DNA from: Dipteris shenzhenensis
Taxonomy: Eukaryota > Polypodiophyta > Polypodiopsida > Gleicheniales
Strand: one strand, 5' to 3'
DNA length: 64,000 nucleotides
NCBI GenBank assembly: GCA_047967505.1
Contig: CM106539.1
Shown: positions 10,460 through 21,424 of the stretch, piece after piece
Position numbering within the stretch: position 1 is the first letter of the stretch
Layout: every line of letters begins with the position of its first letter
The notes under the pieces: model-generated
Databases searched by the model: none
Told to the model about the DNA's origin: nothing
The model's input: only the letters and a program-made list of their open reading frames with translations
Translations under genes and position numbers: made by a program

Positions 10460-13400
10460 ATTATACAAGATGAGGAGAGCTGCGATGGATCACGTGCACC
10501 ACCACCACAATTCGATCAAGATGATATATTGAGCATGATCATCTAGAGGAGGACGAGGGTATGGCGAGTGTGATGGATTATTTTTTTGGAGGCACCACAG
10601 GAGATGGGGGTGAGATGTTTGAGCATGAGACCATGATGCAAGATTTGGCATCAACACTATTGTATGGTGGTCTGAGGACAAAACTATGAGCTTGCCTCTT
10701 GATCTTGAATTTGTAAGCAAAGTATGGATGGTCTGACACAAGTGTCTCAGCCTTGATAAGGTTTGGAGCCTTGATCTTAGTATCTCATTCCTAATTGTTT
10801 TAAAGTGTCTCATTCACAAGTTTCTTGGATATGCAAATCGTAATAGGTTGCATTGCCTATCCCAAATACCATGCCCAATTCCAGAAAAAAGATGTTGATG
10901 ATGGTTGGGATGGATTATAAAACCATGCATTCTTGCCCTAATGATTGTATTTTGTTTTGTCAAGAGTATGGCGATTTGGTTAATTGCCCAGAGTGTGGAG
11001 CATAGTGCGACAGACATGACTTGCTAGGGGAGACAATCCCAATGAAGGTCCTGAGACATTTTTCCATCATCCCCAAAATATAGTACATGTTCAGATGCAA
11101 CTCCATTGTGCGATTGATGATGTGGCATGCTACACAATGGTCCACCGATGACACTTTGAGGATCCCAGTAGATTGTGCTGCTTGGAAGCATATAGACAAT
11201 GAGGGGCCACACAATTTACATCTTGGGCTCAAAATGGATGGTGTGCTTTTGGGTTACGCTCCATATCTTGGTCGACATGGCCCATAGTCTTGGTGAACTA
11301 CAATATCCCGCCATGGCTAGCAATAAAGAAGGGACACCTCATGCTTGCCCTACTTGTGCCGGGGAAGTACAAGGCCAAAAATATGGCCATGTACATGGAA
11401 CTCTTGATCGAGGAGCTGTAGACCCTATGGAGGGGCATACATGTCTTTGATATTTCTAAAGCCTCGAGGCCGAGCTGCATACATGTGCATCAGGGGAATT
11501 TTGATGTGGACCATCCATGACTAACCAGGATTTGGGGAGTGCACAGGTACATGCTTTTGCATGCCTATTGATACCTTTATGTTTCTATTGTGGTGTGATC
11601 TATGCATGTCTAATAACCTATGTGTCCATGCATATATGTAGGACTTAAAACACAAGGGTACCATGCTTGTCCTATTTGTCGCCCTAGTTTGAATGCACGA
11701 CACTCCAAACATATGAGGAATTTGGTTTATGATGGTTTATGAAGATGATCCACCACTAGTCCGTAGGAAGGCAAGTGACTAGATTCAGGATTGGAGAGCT
11801 AATAGTGAGGAGCCTCCTCCAGGTATGGACCAGCTATCTATCTTTCACGAGCTTCCATATTGGGGTTAGTTACAAATCAATCACCTCTTGGATCCCATGC
11901 ATATCTTCAAGAATGTGATGGCTTCTATTTGGGCACACTTGCTTGGTGACAAAGACACAAGGGGAGTGCGAGAAGACTTGCACAAGATGGGTAGGATGCC
12001 TCACTTGTGGCCACAAGAGCATGTGCATAGAATTCAAGAGCATGGTTCTAGAACTCAGGAGGGTGGTTCAGGAACCCAAGTGTGTCCTCCACAAATTGTT
12101 CTCCCAAAGGCACCATGGATCCTTTCCAAGGTAGAGGAGGCAAGGGTCAAGGTGGATATTGCATCTTTTCGAACACCCATGAGACACATGCATTGCTTGA
12201 GGGGAGCATTTACAAGGGACAATAAGCTTAGTGGCCTCAAGTCCCATGATTTGGCACAAGGTCTTACATGTATTCTACATGTTAGCTTGAAAGAAGAGTA
12301 TATAGAACTAATATTTTTATGCTTTCAAGTAATTAACTTATATGCTTGTGACACATTCTTGGCTCTCCTTTGTTGCTTGGGTAGTTTATCTCCCAATTAC
12401 AATGAGAGGATGCTTATTAGAAGATGTTAGAACCGCTATCTATACAAGAGAAGTGGCATTGTCAGGTATTATTACTATCATATTACCTTTTTTATATTTC
12501 ATACAATTTTAAATGATGGATATAAAATATTAAATCTTACAAGCGCATGTGGAATAGGTGGATCTCACAAAAAGATATCTATGTATCAAGTATTAAGAGG
12601 CTAGTGGACTCCATTGAAGCTATGTGCCTACTTGAGAAGCACTTTCCCTCAAGCATTATGACGACTCAGGTGCACTTTCTTGTACACATAGTTGATGAGG
12701 TCACCATTGCAAGAACCGTTCATAGTTGTTGGATGTTTTTCCTTAAACAGTTAATGAAAACCTTGAAGGGATTTGTAAGTCAAAGATCTAGACCAAAGCA
12801 AGCATGGCGGAGGGATGGCTTGTGCAAGAGTCATTAGTATACATCACAAAGTTTCTTGCATCCATGGATCTCGATATGCCACATGCTTGGAACATCAAGG
12901 ACAATGATTGTGTCATTGTAGAGGTTCCCCAAGATAAAGGGGTTGAAAGAAAAATGAGCGAAGAGCAAAGAGAGAAATTTAATAAGTTTTGTGTCTTCAA
13001 TAGTCCTGAGATGCAAAGATGGGTGGAGGGATATGAAGAGGCCAAAGCATAAAGAATAAATGAGAGGGTGAGATTTAGAGTCATACATAGGCAGAGGGTG
13101 CCATATCCACTCGACCTTGCTCTTCTCCCCAGACACATGTCTCATGATTGGCTATAAGAAGCTCTTTGCGAAGCCAAATATGATGGAGAGGATGTAACCA
13201 ATCGAGAGAGGGAGCTTGCAGTCAGATGTATGCCACATGTAAGTTTTTTGGGTATTTATGATCACAATCACTACAAAATGCATCCTCATTGCTTTAATCA
13301 TGTTCTTTTGTAGTACAAAAAGTATAGTGCATTGTGGTCACATTGATAGCATTTTCATGTGGAACGAATCGATTCTAGGAGTGTCACATATGATTGTGGA

Positions 13401-13660
13401 GTCATGGCTAACTTTGATAGCCGAGCAAGTGCTTCCGATACTAATCTTCTCTCCTCATAGTTAGATTATTGTGGGACCATACGTGACATCTATGAAGTTG
13501 ATTTTAGAAGATTTAGTTTTTTCATTCTTGATGTCAAATGGTTTAGAACTATCTACAATGGTCCCAATGCTATAGTCAAGAGAGACAAATGTGGTTTCTT
13601 TGCCATTGACTCCACTAGATGAAAGTGATACCTTTGTTCTTCCAAAGCATTGTGAGCATG
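10460..13660 (+). pseudogene. CACTA (En/Spm) TNP2 transposase with DUF4218/DUF4216 remnants
   Basis: Plus-strand fragments in the usual CACTA order. An acidic N-terminal part (about 10.46-10.75 kb) is followed by the TNP2 core, with the CILFCQEYGDL cysteine region, WHATQWSTDD and HLGLKMDGVL (about 10.93-11.3 kb). An MDPMHIFKNVMASIW motif lies at 11.89 kb and a SGLKSHDLAQ block near 12.23 kb. A DUF4218-like segment (LEKHFPSSIMTTQVHFLVHI, then MAEGWLVQESLVYI) spans about 12.63-12.85 kb, and a DUF4216-like segment (SRASASDTNLL, DYCGTIRDIYEVDFRRF) about 13.39-13.55 kb. Many stops and frame changes make it a pseudogene. Its front end is separated from it by the nested copia. Confidence 0.85.
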
Positions 13661-13722
13661 CACACACTAATGAATTAATTAAAAGCTAATATCTTTATTT
13701 TTAAAAAATGTTGGTAGATTTT

Positions 13723-13741
13723 CATATATATATATATATAT
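13723..13741. repeat. (TA)n microsatellite
   Basis: A run of about nine TA units between the plus-strand and minus-strand CACTA genes. Confidence 0.8.
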
Positions 13742-13799
13742 TTATACTTGAGCATAAATGAATATAATTACTAGAACCTAATTAGGATTTTCAATGTAG

Positions 13800-16094
13800 G
13801 TGGTCTTTCATTCGGATCATTTGGATCTAAGATGGTGGTACATGGTCCAAGTTGCTCCTTGAAGCAAACATATTTTTGAAGATAGGGATGTGGATACAAA
13901 GATGCCAGCAAAAGATCCAAATAATGAACACCTCATGCATCCAGTGGGAGTACGAGTTGTAGTGATAGCTTGCTTTATCGCCACTGTCTCTAGCTTTGAT
14001 AACCTTTGTGGTGCATGGGGTAAAATGACACACCCATTTGGCCTCTCTTGTGGCCAAGCTTCATGCATCCTCCCTGTGGTGCATAGATCCTCCCTTATGC
14101 CTGCAGAATCTCATTTCCATTCAAATGTTCCCAAATGGTGGACACCACATTCTTGAAGATATGGATGGGATCAAACAAGTGATTGACCTTGAGATGGTAC
14201 CACTATGGTAGTCGATAAAAGATGGAGTATCTAAAAGAAAGATGGTGCTAGTGTGCACAATCTTTATTTCCATTCAATCTGTCACACGATAGTTACAAAC
14301 CATTACCGGCTCATGCCAAGTGGTGGAGTCGTCATGGAACCATCCCAAATTCTCATCCAATCTCCTATAGTGTGTGACTGTGGGTGGACTTCATTCCAAG
14401 GGGCGACATATCTAGGATGGATCAGGTGGGAGAAATTGATGGTGATTGTCAAAGATGACCTTATTCAATGCGTCTGCCCATGAAGCAACTAGCGAAGGAA
14501 CACAAACAGGACATGCATGGTAACCCGATGTAGTGAGACCTAAACACTAGATGCAATTGCATAAGTAAGGTGGGTTTAGGGTGCCACATCGATTGCCTAC
14601 TCACAATTAAAAGTCCAATTCTTTCTTGAACACTCACCATAGCCTGGGAAGTCATGCATCGTACACATCAAGACTACTTTGCAGTTGAAGTCTCGTGACG
14701 AGGGAGGCTTGCTCACATCACACACTTGGATACCTCTCCAAAGTACCTCTAGCTCATCAATCAAAGGCTCTAGATAAACATCAGGATTTTTGACTTTATG
14801 TTTCCGTAGAATTAGAAGGGATAACATAACCTGTTCTTTCCTAATTGTGGAAGACTATAATTCACCAATATCACTGGCCATACATTGTAAGAGGTGCTTT
14901 TGAGACCAAATGGGTTCACACCGTCCATACCCAATCCAAGTCTCAAGTTCCTAGGTTCTTCCTTGAAGCTTGGCCATGTGTCTTCAATATGCTTCCACGC
15001 AGGAGTGTTTGTGGGAATTCTCCACTTGCCCTCGGTTGATTGATGGGAGGAATCCCATGACATGAGCTCTGCAATGGACTTGCACTTGAACATATGTTGG
15101 ATGCGAGGGATTATGGAAAAATGTCATAGAACCTTACGAGGCACATCCAAAGATTTGAGATCTGCTCTATATCTTGCCTCTCCACAAGTAGGACACTCTC
15201 TTGCCTCCTTATGTGGTCCATGAAACAAAATGCAATCATTGACGCATGCATGGATGTACTTGTAATCCAATCCTCCAAGAGAGGTCACATGTTGCCTTGC
15301 CATATCTCTTGAGGTCTGTAATTTATTCTTGCTTGGAAGAATTTTACACAATAGCCTACACGTGAAGACCATAAATGAGAAAAAGTATTCAAGTAATTAA
15401 CCCACTAGCATAATTCACCATGTTTGCAAAATAGACTTTAAAGTTTACTTGAGTAATGCATTCAAACTTGCATTGCTCCATCCATAGATGGTCTACAAGT
15501 TTAGTAACTCAATGGAGGCACGTAGAAAAGAGAATGTGCACCCCTCAAATAGTGGACTTGATGTTGCAGGAAAAAGATAATCCTGCTCCATGCTATCATC
15601 CCTACTTGAGGACTAATGGACATATAAATCTCGCACCACATCATCAAACTCCTCCTCCTCCATGGCCTCATGAGGTAATGGTGGAGGGCTACTATCACCA
15701 TCACTCCATGCATCCATAATAGCCCTCCTGAAGATCCCACCTCATATTGCCGAAACTTTGCCTTCTTACGACGAGTATAGGGCAACATATGTGGGTGTGG
15801 CATTGCATCCTATATCAAATTAAAAACGGATCATATATCAAACACATGAACACCAATAGGTATCTCAATCAACCTCAACACTTTAAGACTTACCCGAGAT
15901 GCAGTCACATCCCATTCTCCGTACTTTGAGATGTGATTAAGTGTAATTCTACATGCACGATACATGTTTCCTCGACATCGAACATACATACATTTGATTT
16001 TTTGCTCCAACCACATTTTGCGATGGTGGATACGAAGGGATGCATCCTCACTGGAGCGACTTGTTGAAGATGAAGACATCCTACAGATAAACAA
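13800..16094 (-). pseudogene. Second CACTA TNP2 transposase, minus strand
   Basis: Reading leftward from about 16.09 kb: a short N-terminal piece (MSSSSTSRSSEDAS), then the conserved TNP2 core. The core has a CVNDCILFHGPHKEARECPTC cysteine module (about 15.2-15.27 kb), MSWDSSHQSTEGKWRIP and LRLGLGMDGVNPFG (about 14.9-15.07 kb), and DVYLEPLIDELEVLWRG (about 14.75 kb). Weaker C-terminal scraps lie at 13.8-14.07 kb. It is related to, but distinct from, the plus-strand gene ending near 13.66 kb. The frames are broken in several places. It lies head-to-head with the accessory gene at 17.76 kb, with subterminal repeats between them. Confidence 0.85.
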
Positions 16095-16119
16095 ACCAAA
16101 AAATGAGAAAACTCTTTTG

Positions 16120-16205
16120 TGTGTCTAAAAGAGTGTCTATAAGCGCGTCTGTACTGTAGAATGCATCTATAGGCATGTCTAAAACATAGTGTAGATGCGC
16201 AGACT
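16120..16205. repeat. CACTA subterminal repeats (TCTATAGGC/GTCTAAAA type)
   Basis: Clustered copies of GTGTCTATAAGCGCGTCT, GCATCTATAGGCATGTCT and similar words beside the TNP2 start. Arrays of this kind bind the CACTA accessory protein near the element ends. Matching words recur at 16.60-16.70, 19.21-19.42, 33.77-33.97 and 36.84-37.02 kb. Confidence 0.65.
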
Positions 16206-16599
16206 GTGAATTGGTTTTTGAACCTACTTTTAGCGTGCTTGCTTTCCTTTCGATACTTTTAGTGCCGCATCGCTTGCTTTCCTTTTAACACACACAGCTT
16301 CAGGCATCCACACTGATCTCCAAGCACCCACACTCATCTCCAAGCATACACATCATCCCCAAGCATACAAGAGAAGAGAGTGAACAAGGAAGAGAAGAAG
16401 GAGAGGTAGCTTTGAAGAAAGACAAGAAGCTTCCATACCTCTCTCCAAGGTAAGTCTCTTGGTGGTTGGTCTTCTTTGGAAGTTGTTCTCTTTGGATTCA
16501 TCCTTTGTCGTATGCAGGGAAAGGATGTTTTTGTACTAGTATTGTTCTTTTTGGGGTCAGGCACATGTTATTTTCACCTTTTTCTAGAAAAGCGTTTGT

Positions 16600-16705
16600 C
16601 AGAGGGCATCTATAGATGCATCTAACATCGCATCTAATCTTTTAGGAAAACAGGTAGCCGTGCCTATAGACGTGCTGTTTGCCGCGTCTATAGACGCGCT
16701 CTGAC
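16600..16705. repeat. CACTA subterminal repeats with a 16-bp palindrome
   Basis: Contains GCATCTATAGATGCATC, GCCTATAGACGTGC and a perfect palindrome CGCGTCTATAGACGCG at 16,683-16,698. Same word family as the other CACTA ends in the window. Confidence 0.7.
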
Positions 16706-16724
16706 AGAGTTCCAAACATGCATT

Positions 16725-16800
16725 CCCCTTCCCTTCCCCTTCTCCTTCTCCTTTCCCCTTCCCCTTCCCTTTCCTTCTCTTTCCTTTCTCCTTTCCCTTG
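16725..16800. repeat. Pyrimidine-rich (CCTTTCCC)n tract
   Basis: CCCTTCCCCTTCTCCTTCTCC-type low complexity. Any frame through it is compositional. Confidence 0.7.
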
Positions 16801-16894
16801 CATGCATGTTTAATTCGAATTTTCAATGCCTTAAGCATTCATGCGGAAATAAGGGATTGCATGAATGATGGAAGTATGTGATTGCATGAGGCAA

Positions 16895-17130
16895 ATCCTC
16901 TCTTTCCTCTCTTTTTTCCTCTCTTTTCCTCTCTTTTCTCCTCTCTTTTCCTCTCTTTTTTCTCCTCTTTTTTCCTCTCTTTTCCTCTCTTTTCCCCCCT
17001 CTTTTTCTCTCTTTTCCCCTCTCTTTTCCCCTCTCTTTTCCTCTCTTTTTTCCTCTCTTTTTCTCTCTTTTTCTCTCTTTCTTTCTCTGTTTTCCACCCA
17101 CGTGAAGCTTCAATAGCCTGACATTGAGCA
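16895..17130 (-). repeat. Inverted partner of the purine minisatellite
   Basis: About 200 bp of CCTCTCTTTT units followed by CCACCCACGTGAAGCTTCAATAGCCTGACATTGAGCAAGC, which is the complement of the leader at 2,562-2,600. This shows the two purine tracts are copies of one dispersed repeat, in opposite orientation. A further copy of the leader (TGCTTGCTCAATGTTAGGCT) follows at about 17,181-17,202. Confidence 0.8.
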
Positions 17131-17209
17131 AGCATATACAGACTTCTGTTAATCATTCAAAGAATGTAGGAGTCTATAAATGCTTGCTCAATGTTAGGCT
17201 ATCTTTTTC

Positions 17210-17760
17210 TCTCTTACATTTTCCTATTTTTTCTTTTACCCCAATGATTGCATGCATGATGGAAAGAGGGCATCCATGATGGAAATCTTCTTCTCTTCTT
17301 TTCTGTAGTTCATCATGTGGCCAGGAAGCTCTTCAGGAGCCTCGCCTGATCTTTGGGATGCTGTCTTTTGGGAGTTACTCCCACTCCTCAAGAGTTATAC
17401 ACATACATGACGGGTACTCAAAACACCCCCAGGAGTCGGCAGTATAGACTCCAAACCACCCCAACCCCACACTAACTGAGATTACTCTTATGGAGTCGAG
17501 ATAGCCCAATAGGCTACAGAGCCGCATCCCTTCTGCCCAATCATCAGGAGTCCCTTCTCCCCGATCATCAGCACTCCCTTCTCCCTTGTGGCAGTTTGGA
17601 GTCCCTTCTCCCCTTGCAATTAGGAGGCCCTTCTGCCTCGCAGATCTGCTAGCATACTCCCGTGCGGTCAAGAGTTCCTTCTCTAGAGACGAGTGTCCAG
17701 TGTACTAGCTTGATCATGACAGGGCAGCAAGTGTAGTAGCAGGGAAAGCTCTCAAGGATG
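17210..17760. other. Probable 5' region of the CACTA accessory gene
   Basis: GGAGTC/CCCTTCTCCC repeats at 17.38-17.70 kb (for example AGGAGTCCCTTCTCCCC) precede the accessory gene. No conserved coding sequence is recognised. It may be leader or promoter sequence. Confidence 0.35.
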
Positions 17761-17761
17761 C

Positions 17762-18758
17762 ATGGCACAATGCTTTGGATGGGGTAATGGTGGGGGCGGG
17801 GATGATTCATATGATGCAGACATGCCAGAGTGTGATGGTACGATCTTCTATGACATCACTCAGAGAGGAGGCATCTTGATGGATGCATGGGTGAAGGACA
17901 TGATGGCCTTCATGTGCTCTGTCGTTGTTGCTAACAACTACAAAGATTGCTTTATTCCATATAAAGAGCATCCAAAAAGGTTGGTTGATGAGACCATCAA
18001 TGCTGTACACTCTAGGTATCCCAATCCCCCCAATGTTGAGTTCACAGACAAATGGGCAGTCAAAGATTGTTGTTATACTTGCCAATAAAAGATCTTCGCT
18101 CAAGAGGCATGCACTAGCCGAGATTACCAGGAGAGAGGGAGGTCAACCACTAAGGGGCCAGTCCCACACCACTCATAAGAGTGAGTGGAAGAAAGCAATG
18201 AAGGCAGTGAAGGCGGACCCCAGTCTGTAGCATGTGGAGGCACGAAGGATCCAAATGGAGCAATATGGAAACATGCATTTTAGAGCAGAGGGTGTTGAAT
18301 CATGGGAGGCCCAATTTGTAAGTATCAATCTCAAATTATATTGTGTTTATGTGGTTTATTAGGAGGTTGTTCCTTTGTACTAACCCCTCTGCAAATTGTG
18401 TCATCTTGCAGCTTGATATCGTGGGTAGGTACCCTACTCCTGTCGAGACATCCTACCATTGTGGAAATCGCAAAGGACGTACATGGAGGCATTTCTATGA
18501 TGAGGGGTTAATTACTAAGGAGCGGTATATCTGGGCTACTGGAGCGCCCCCCTAGGTATTTAAAAGTACTTAAATAATGTGAATATCGTAAATAAAGATT
18601 TGAATTTTCATACATTGATACATGTTGTCTCTCGTTTACAGGCATCTGGGGATATTCAGGTGGAAGGAGGCGAGGATGTTGAGGAGGAAGAAGGCAATGA
18701 AGAAGGTGATGAAGAAGGTGATGAAGAAGGGAGCGAGGACGTGAATGACTTAGATTAG
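17762..18758 (+). pseudogene. CACTA accessory protein gene (second ORF, TNPA/Transposase_24 type)
   Basis: Starts MAQCFGWGNGGGGDD and continues through VHSRYPNPPNVEFTDKW, switches frame near 18.06 kb into KRSSLKRHALAEITRREGG and SEWKKAMKAVKADPSL, then shows GT-AG introns. The first runs from GTAAGT near 18,317 to TCTTGCAG near 18,411, leading into LDIVGRYPTPVETSYHCG. The second begins at GTATTT near 18,556 and ends at GTTTACAG near 18,640. The last exon encodes a very acidic tail (EEGNEEGDEEGDEEGSED) ending at TAG. The exon before intron 2 ends CCCCCCTAG, where CAG would be expected. Accessory proteins of this kind bind subterminal repeats, which flank this gene on both sides. Assignment rests on layout and overall character, so it is less certain than the TNP2 calls. 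Confidence 0.6.
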
Positions 18759-19590
18759 TCGTAGAAGTAATGCTAGCTACTCTTTTTTGTACTTAAAGCC
18801 ATCGGCTTGGCTTCGTGCCTCTCTTGTATATACACTCCTCTTATTTTTTGTACTTGAAGCCACGGGACATGGCTTGGGGCTGCGTGCTATATGTACATAC
18901 AAGCACTTTTTGGGCTATGAATTAATATACACTCCTTTCATTTTTTTGGCTTTCAATTTCCTTGTGCAATGTTCTATCAATGAATACCTTATGAACTAAA
19001 CGTTTTCGAGCTGTAATGTTTTATTGGGAATTGTAATCATCGGCTATAGACGTGGTTGGAATCGTGCTGATTAAAATGCGAACCGTGCTAATTAAAATGC
19101 GGTTGGTTGTAAGAATTGAATTGCACACAGTGGAAATGGGATTCTTGTAACCACATAGCATACACAGCATTTTGTTCAACCACAAAAAATTTTATTTAAA
19201 AAAAAAAAGTTATGCAGAGTGTCTATAAATGCGTCTTACTATTTTTTTTACATTTCTATAGAGCGTCTAATAGAGCGTCTATAGGCATGTCTATATGCGT
19301 GTCTGTCTGATATATAGACACGCCTATAAACACGGGTCTGTAGATGCGCTAATAGATGCACCCATAAGTTTTTTTAAAGCTAGGGAAACACGTCTGTGTG
19401 CGTCTATGGATGCTTTGTGTTGTTGTGATACTTCTTATGTATAATTTGGCCCTCACATTTTTATAGTGACATTTTGTACATAATTAATTTGTATGTTAAT
19501 TAAGTTCAATATCAATATATGAGTGTTTTGATCTTAATTTTGGCATACATACTCTTATATTTTTTATCTTTCAAATGACCAAACGTGTGG
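18519..19590 (+). repeat. CACTA 3' segment present twice in the window (copy 1)
   Basis: From AAGGAGCGGTATATCTGG through the last exons, the 3' untranslated region and subterminal repeats to GTGTGGTCCAAAA, this block is nearly identical to 33,070-34,126. Differences are few, including about 22 bp present here near 19,540 but absent in the other copy. Confidence 0.9.
19205..19432. repeat. CACTA 3' subterminal repeats and probable terminus
   Basis: Dense words such as GCGTCTATAGGCATGTCTA and TATAGACACGCCTATA. The complement of the right edge reads CACAACAACACAAAGCATCC, resembling a CACTA-type terminus with a CACAACAA variant. The CACTA end at 37.02 kb gives CACAACAAGACAAAG, supporting this as the family terminus. 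Confidence 0.5.
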
Positions 19591-19629
19591 TCCAAAATTA
19601 TTTTTGGGACCCTTGGAAATGACGTTCTT

Positions 19630-19800
19630 TAAAAATGTCGATATGGAAAAATGTACCCAAGCATTGGTGCAAGGGTAATTGGTGTCAATCGGTATGGTAG
19701 TTGGTATATATGTCAGTATAGGCATCGGTATATACCGACAAGTATATCGAACAACCATACCGATGGCTATTTTGATGTCTACACCAATGATCTTCGTGCC
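19630..19800. repeat. GTATATACC-type short repeat block
   Basis: Imperfect inverted words such as CATCGGTATATACCGAC and CAACCATACCGATGGC. The same style of block occurs at 3.95-4.11 and 37.05-37.15 kb. Confidence 0.45.
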
Positions 19801-19879
19801 CTCGCCTATCGCAAAGCGTTGAAAGACAACATCGGAAAGAGGCCCGTGTCTTGTAGTGTATGTCTATGGCTTTTGAATT

Positions 19880-21000
19880 AAGTAATTAGAGAATAATTAT
19901 AAGCTTGGTTGTAGTTGTTTTTGTAATATAGTTCAAGTTATATTATTTAGATTTGAGCTTAGAGTTTGCAAATTCTAGGTTTTCATTGCAAATTTATAGT
20001 TTATAAATTCCAAATTTACAAATTGTGAAGATAAACTTGTAGTTTGCAAATTCTAAATCTACAATTTGAAGTTTGAAAATATACATTCATTCTTCTATGA
20101 GTTGGGAATTAGAAAGTTTGAAAATCAAAGAATACTCAGCAATATCAAAAGGCTATAATAAGATTTTCTACTCAAAAGTGACCAGCTCTATATAGTAAGG
20201 GAATAATGCCACTGGTTTTAATTTAATTCTTTCATAGCCCAAGAAGTATTAATCAGACTCTAATAGGTATTAAAAATTGACATGGAGTGTTGTAACAAAA
20301 ACAATGTCTGTGCAAATATAATGCACAAAATTGCATTATGCGAGCATTTAAGCAAAGGGTATATCTCTCCTTTTCTTGATATTCTGGTACATGCATGCAA
20401 GTTTGAAATTAAAATAGACCAATAGGGTTTTTTGATGTCATTTAATTTGGACATCTCAAGCTTGAGGAAAGGTATCCATAAGGCCTTTATCTCTGCATAA
20501 TATTTTCTCTATTTTAATCCCTTGTATGGGTTTTATTAGGTGCAATAAATAAGGAACTTTCAAAATTCCATACACTAACTAAGGTTTAGTATAAAATCCA
20601 CTAAAGAAGCATGCACTTCAACGTTGCCATAGAATGAAAATTTTTTAACAAAGATATTCCATGAAAAAACATTTATTCAAGTATAGCTCTATTGAGTGTT
20701 GCTTGGACAATCTGCTCAAGCATTATTGCTCAAAATATGCATGCTTGCCTAGCTAATATATAGCCTTCTTTCCCTCTACACCTAATCTTGAATAAAGCAC
20801 TAATACTACCATACATTTTAGCAAGATTGTGGAATGAAAAAACAAAATACATTCCTACTCAAAGAGGGTTTTATAATTAGAACTTCGCAATAGATGAAAT
20901 CCACATAGGTCTTTAAATTTATTTGAAATATTTTTAGCTTTGTCATTATAGGGCCACATGATGTATAGATCCATCCAATGTCATGATATTATACAAAGTC
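19880..21000. other. AT-rich intergenic stretch, nothing recognised
   Basis: No supported coding region, RNA gene or repeat structure. Short frames have no domain features. Confidence 0.5.
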
Positions 21001-21019
21001 CTTGCTATACAATCTTTTA

Positions 21020-21180
21020 CTACTACACACGGGCCTTATTTCGATGGTTAAGTGTTGACATTTAGCACGCACAGGGCGCTAATCGTCAGTATGCAAAGCG
21101 GGTTTAAAAAGTGTCGCTATATAGCGACACTTGCCAGATTTGTATAAGGTCGTTACATAGCGATGTTTTACAGAGAGTGT
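21020..21180. repeat. CACTA-type terminal region with 20-bp perfect palindrome
   Basis: CTACTACACACGGGCC at the left edge resembles a CACTA-like terminus. Inside are AGCACGCACAGGGCGCTAA and the perfect palindrome GTGTCGCTATATAGCGACAC at 21,111-21,130, with a weaker copy (GTCGTTACATAGCGAT) about 30 bp on. It lies at the 3' side of the minus-strand CACTA remnant that follows. Confidence 0.5.
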
Positions 21181-21424
21181 TTTTCCCCATACTGACCTTT
21201 AAAGATAGTTTTATGCACTGACAAAAAAAAAATCTTTTCATACATGTTTGATCCTTTGAAAGAATAAAAGTACAAGAGCATGTACATCAAGTTTGAAGCT
21301 CATATATTCATGTCCAAGTTTGAGATGAAAAAAATCAATGAAGAGAATTTACATCAACGGCTTCATCCTAAGCCAAGTCTAGTGCACCAAACAAGTCTAT
21401 CTCGAACTCTATACCGAGTTGATC

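Noticed and set aside
18787-18999. Hydrophobic 70-codon frame present at both 18.79 and 33.34 kb
   Set aside because: It lies in the 3' untranslated region of the CACTA accessory gene; the repetition reflects duplication of the DNA segment, not protein conservation.
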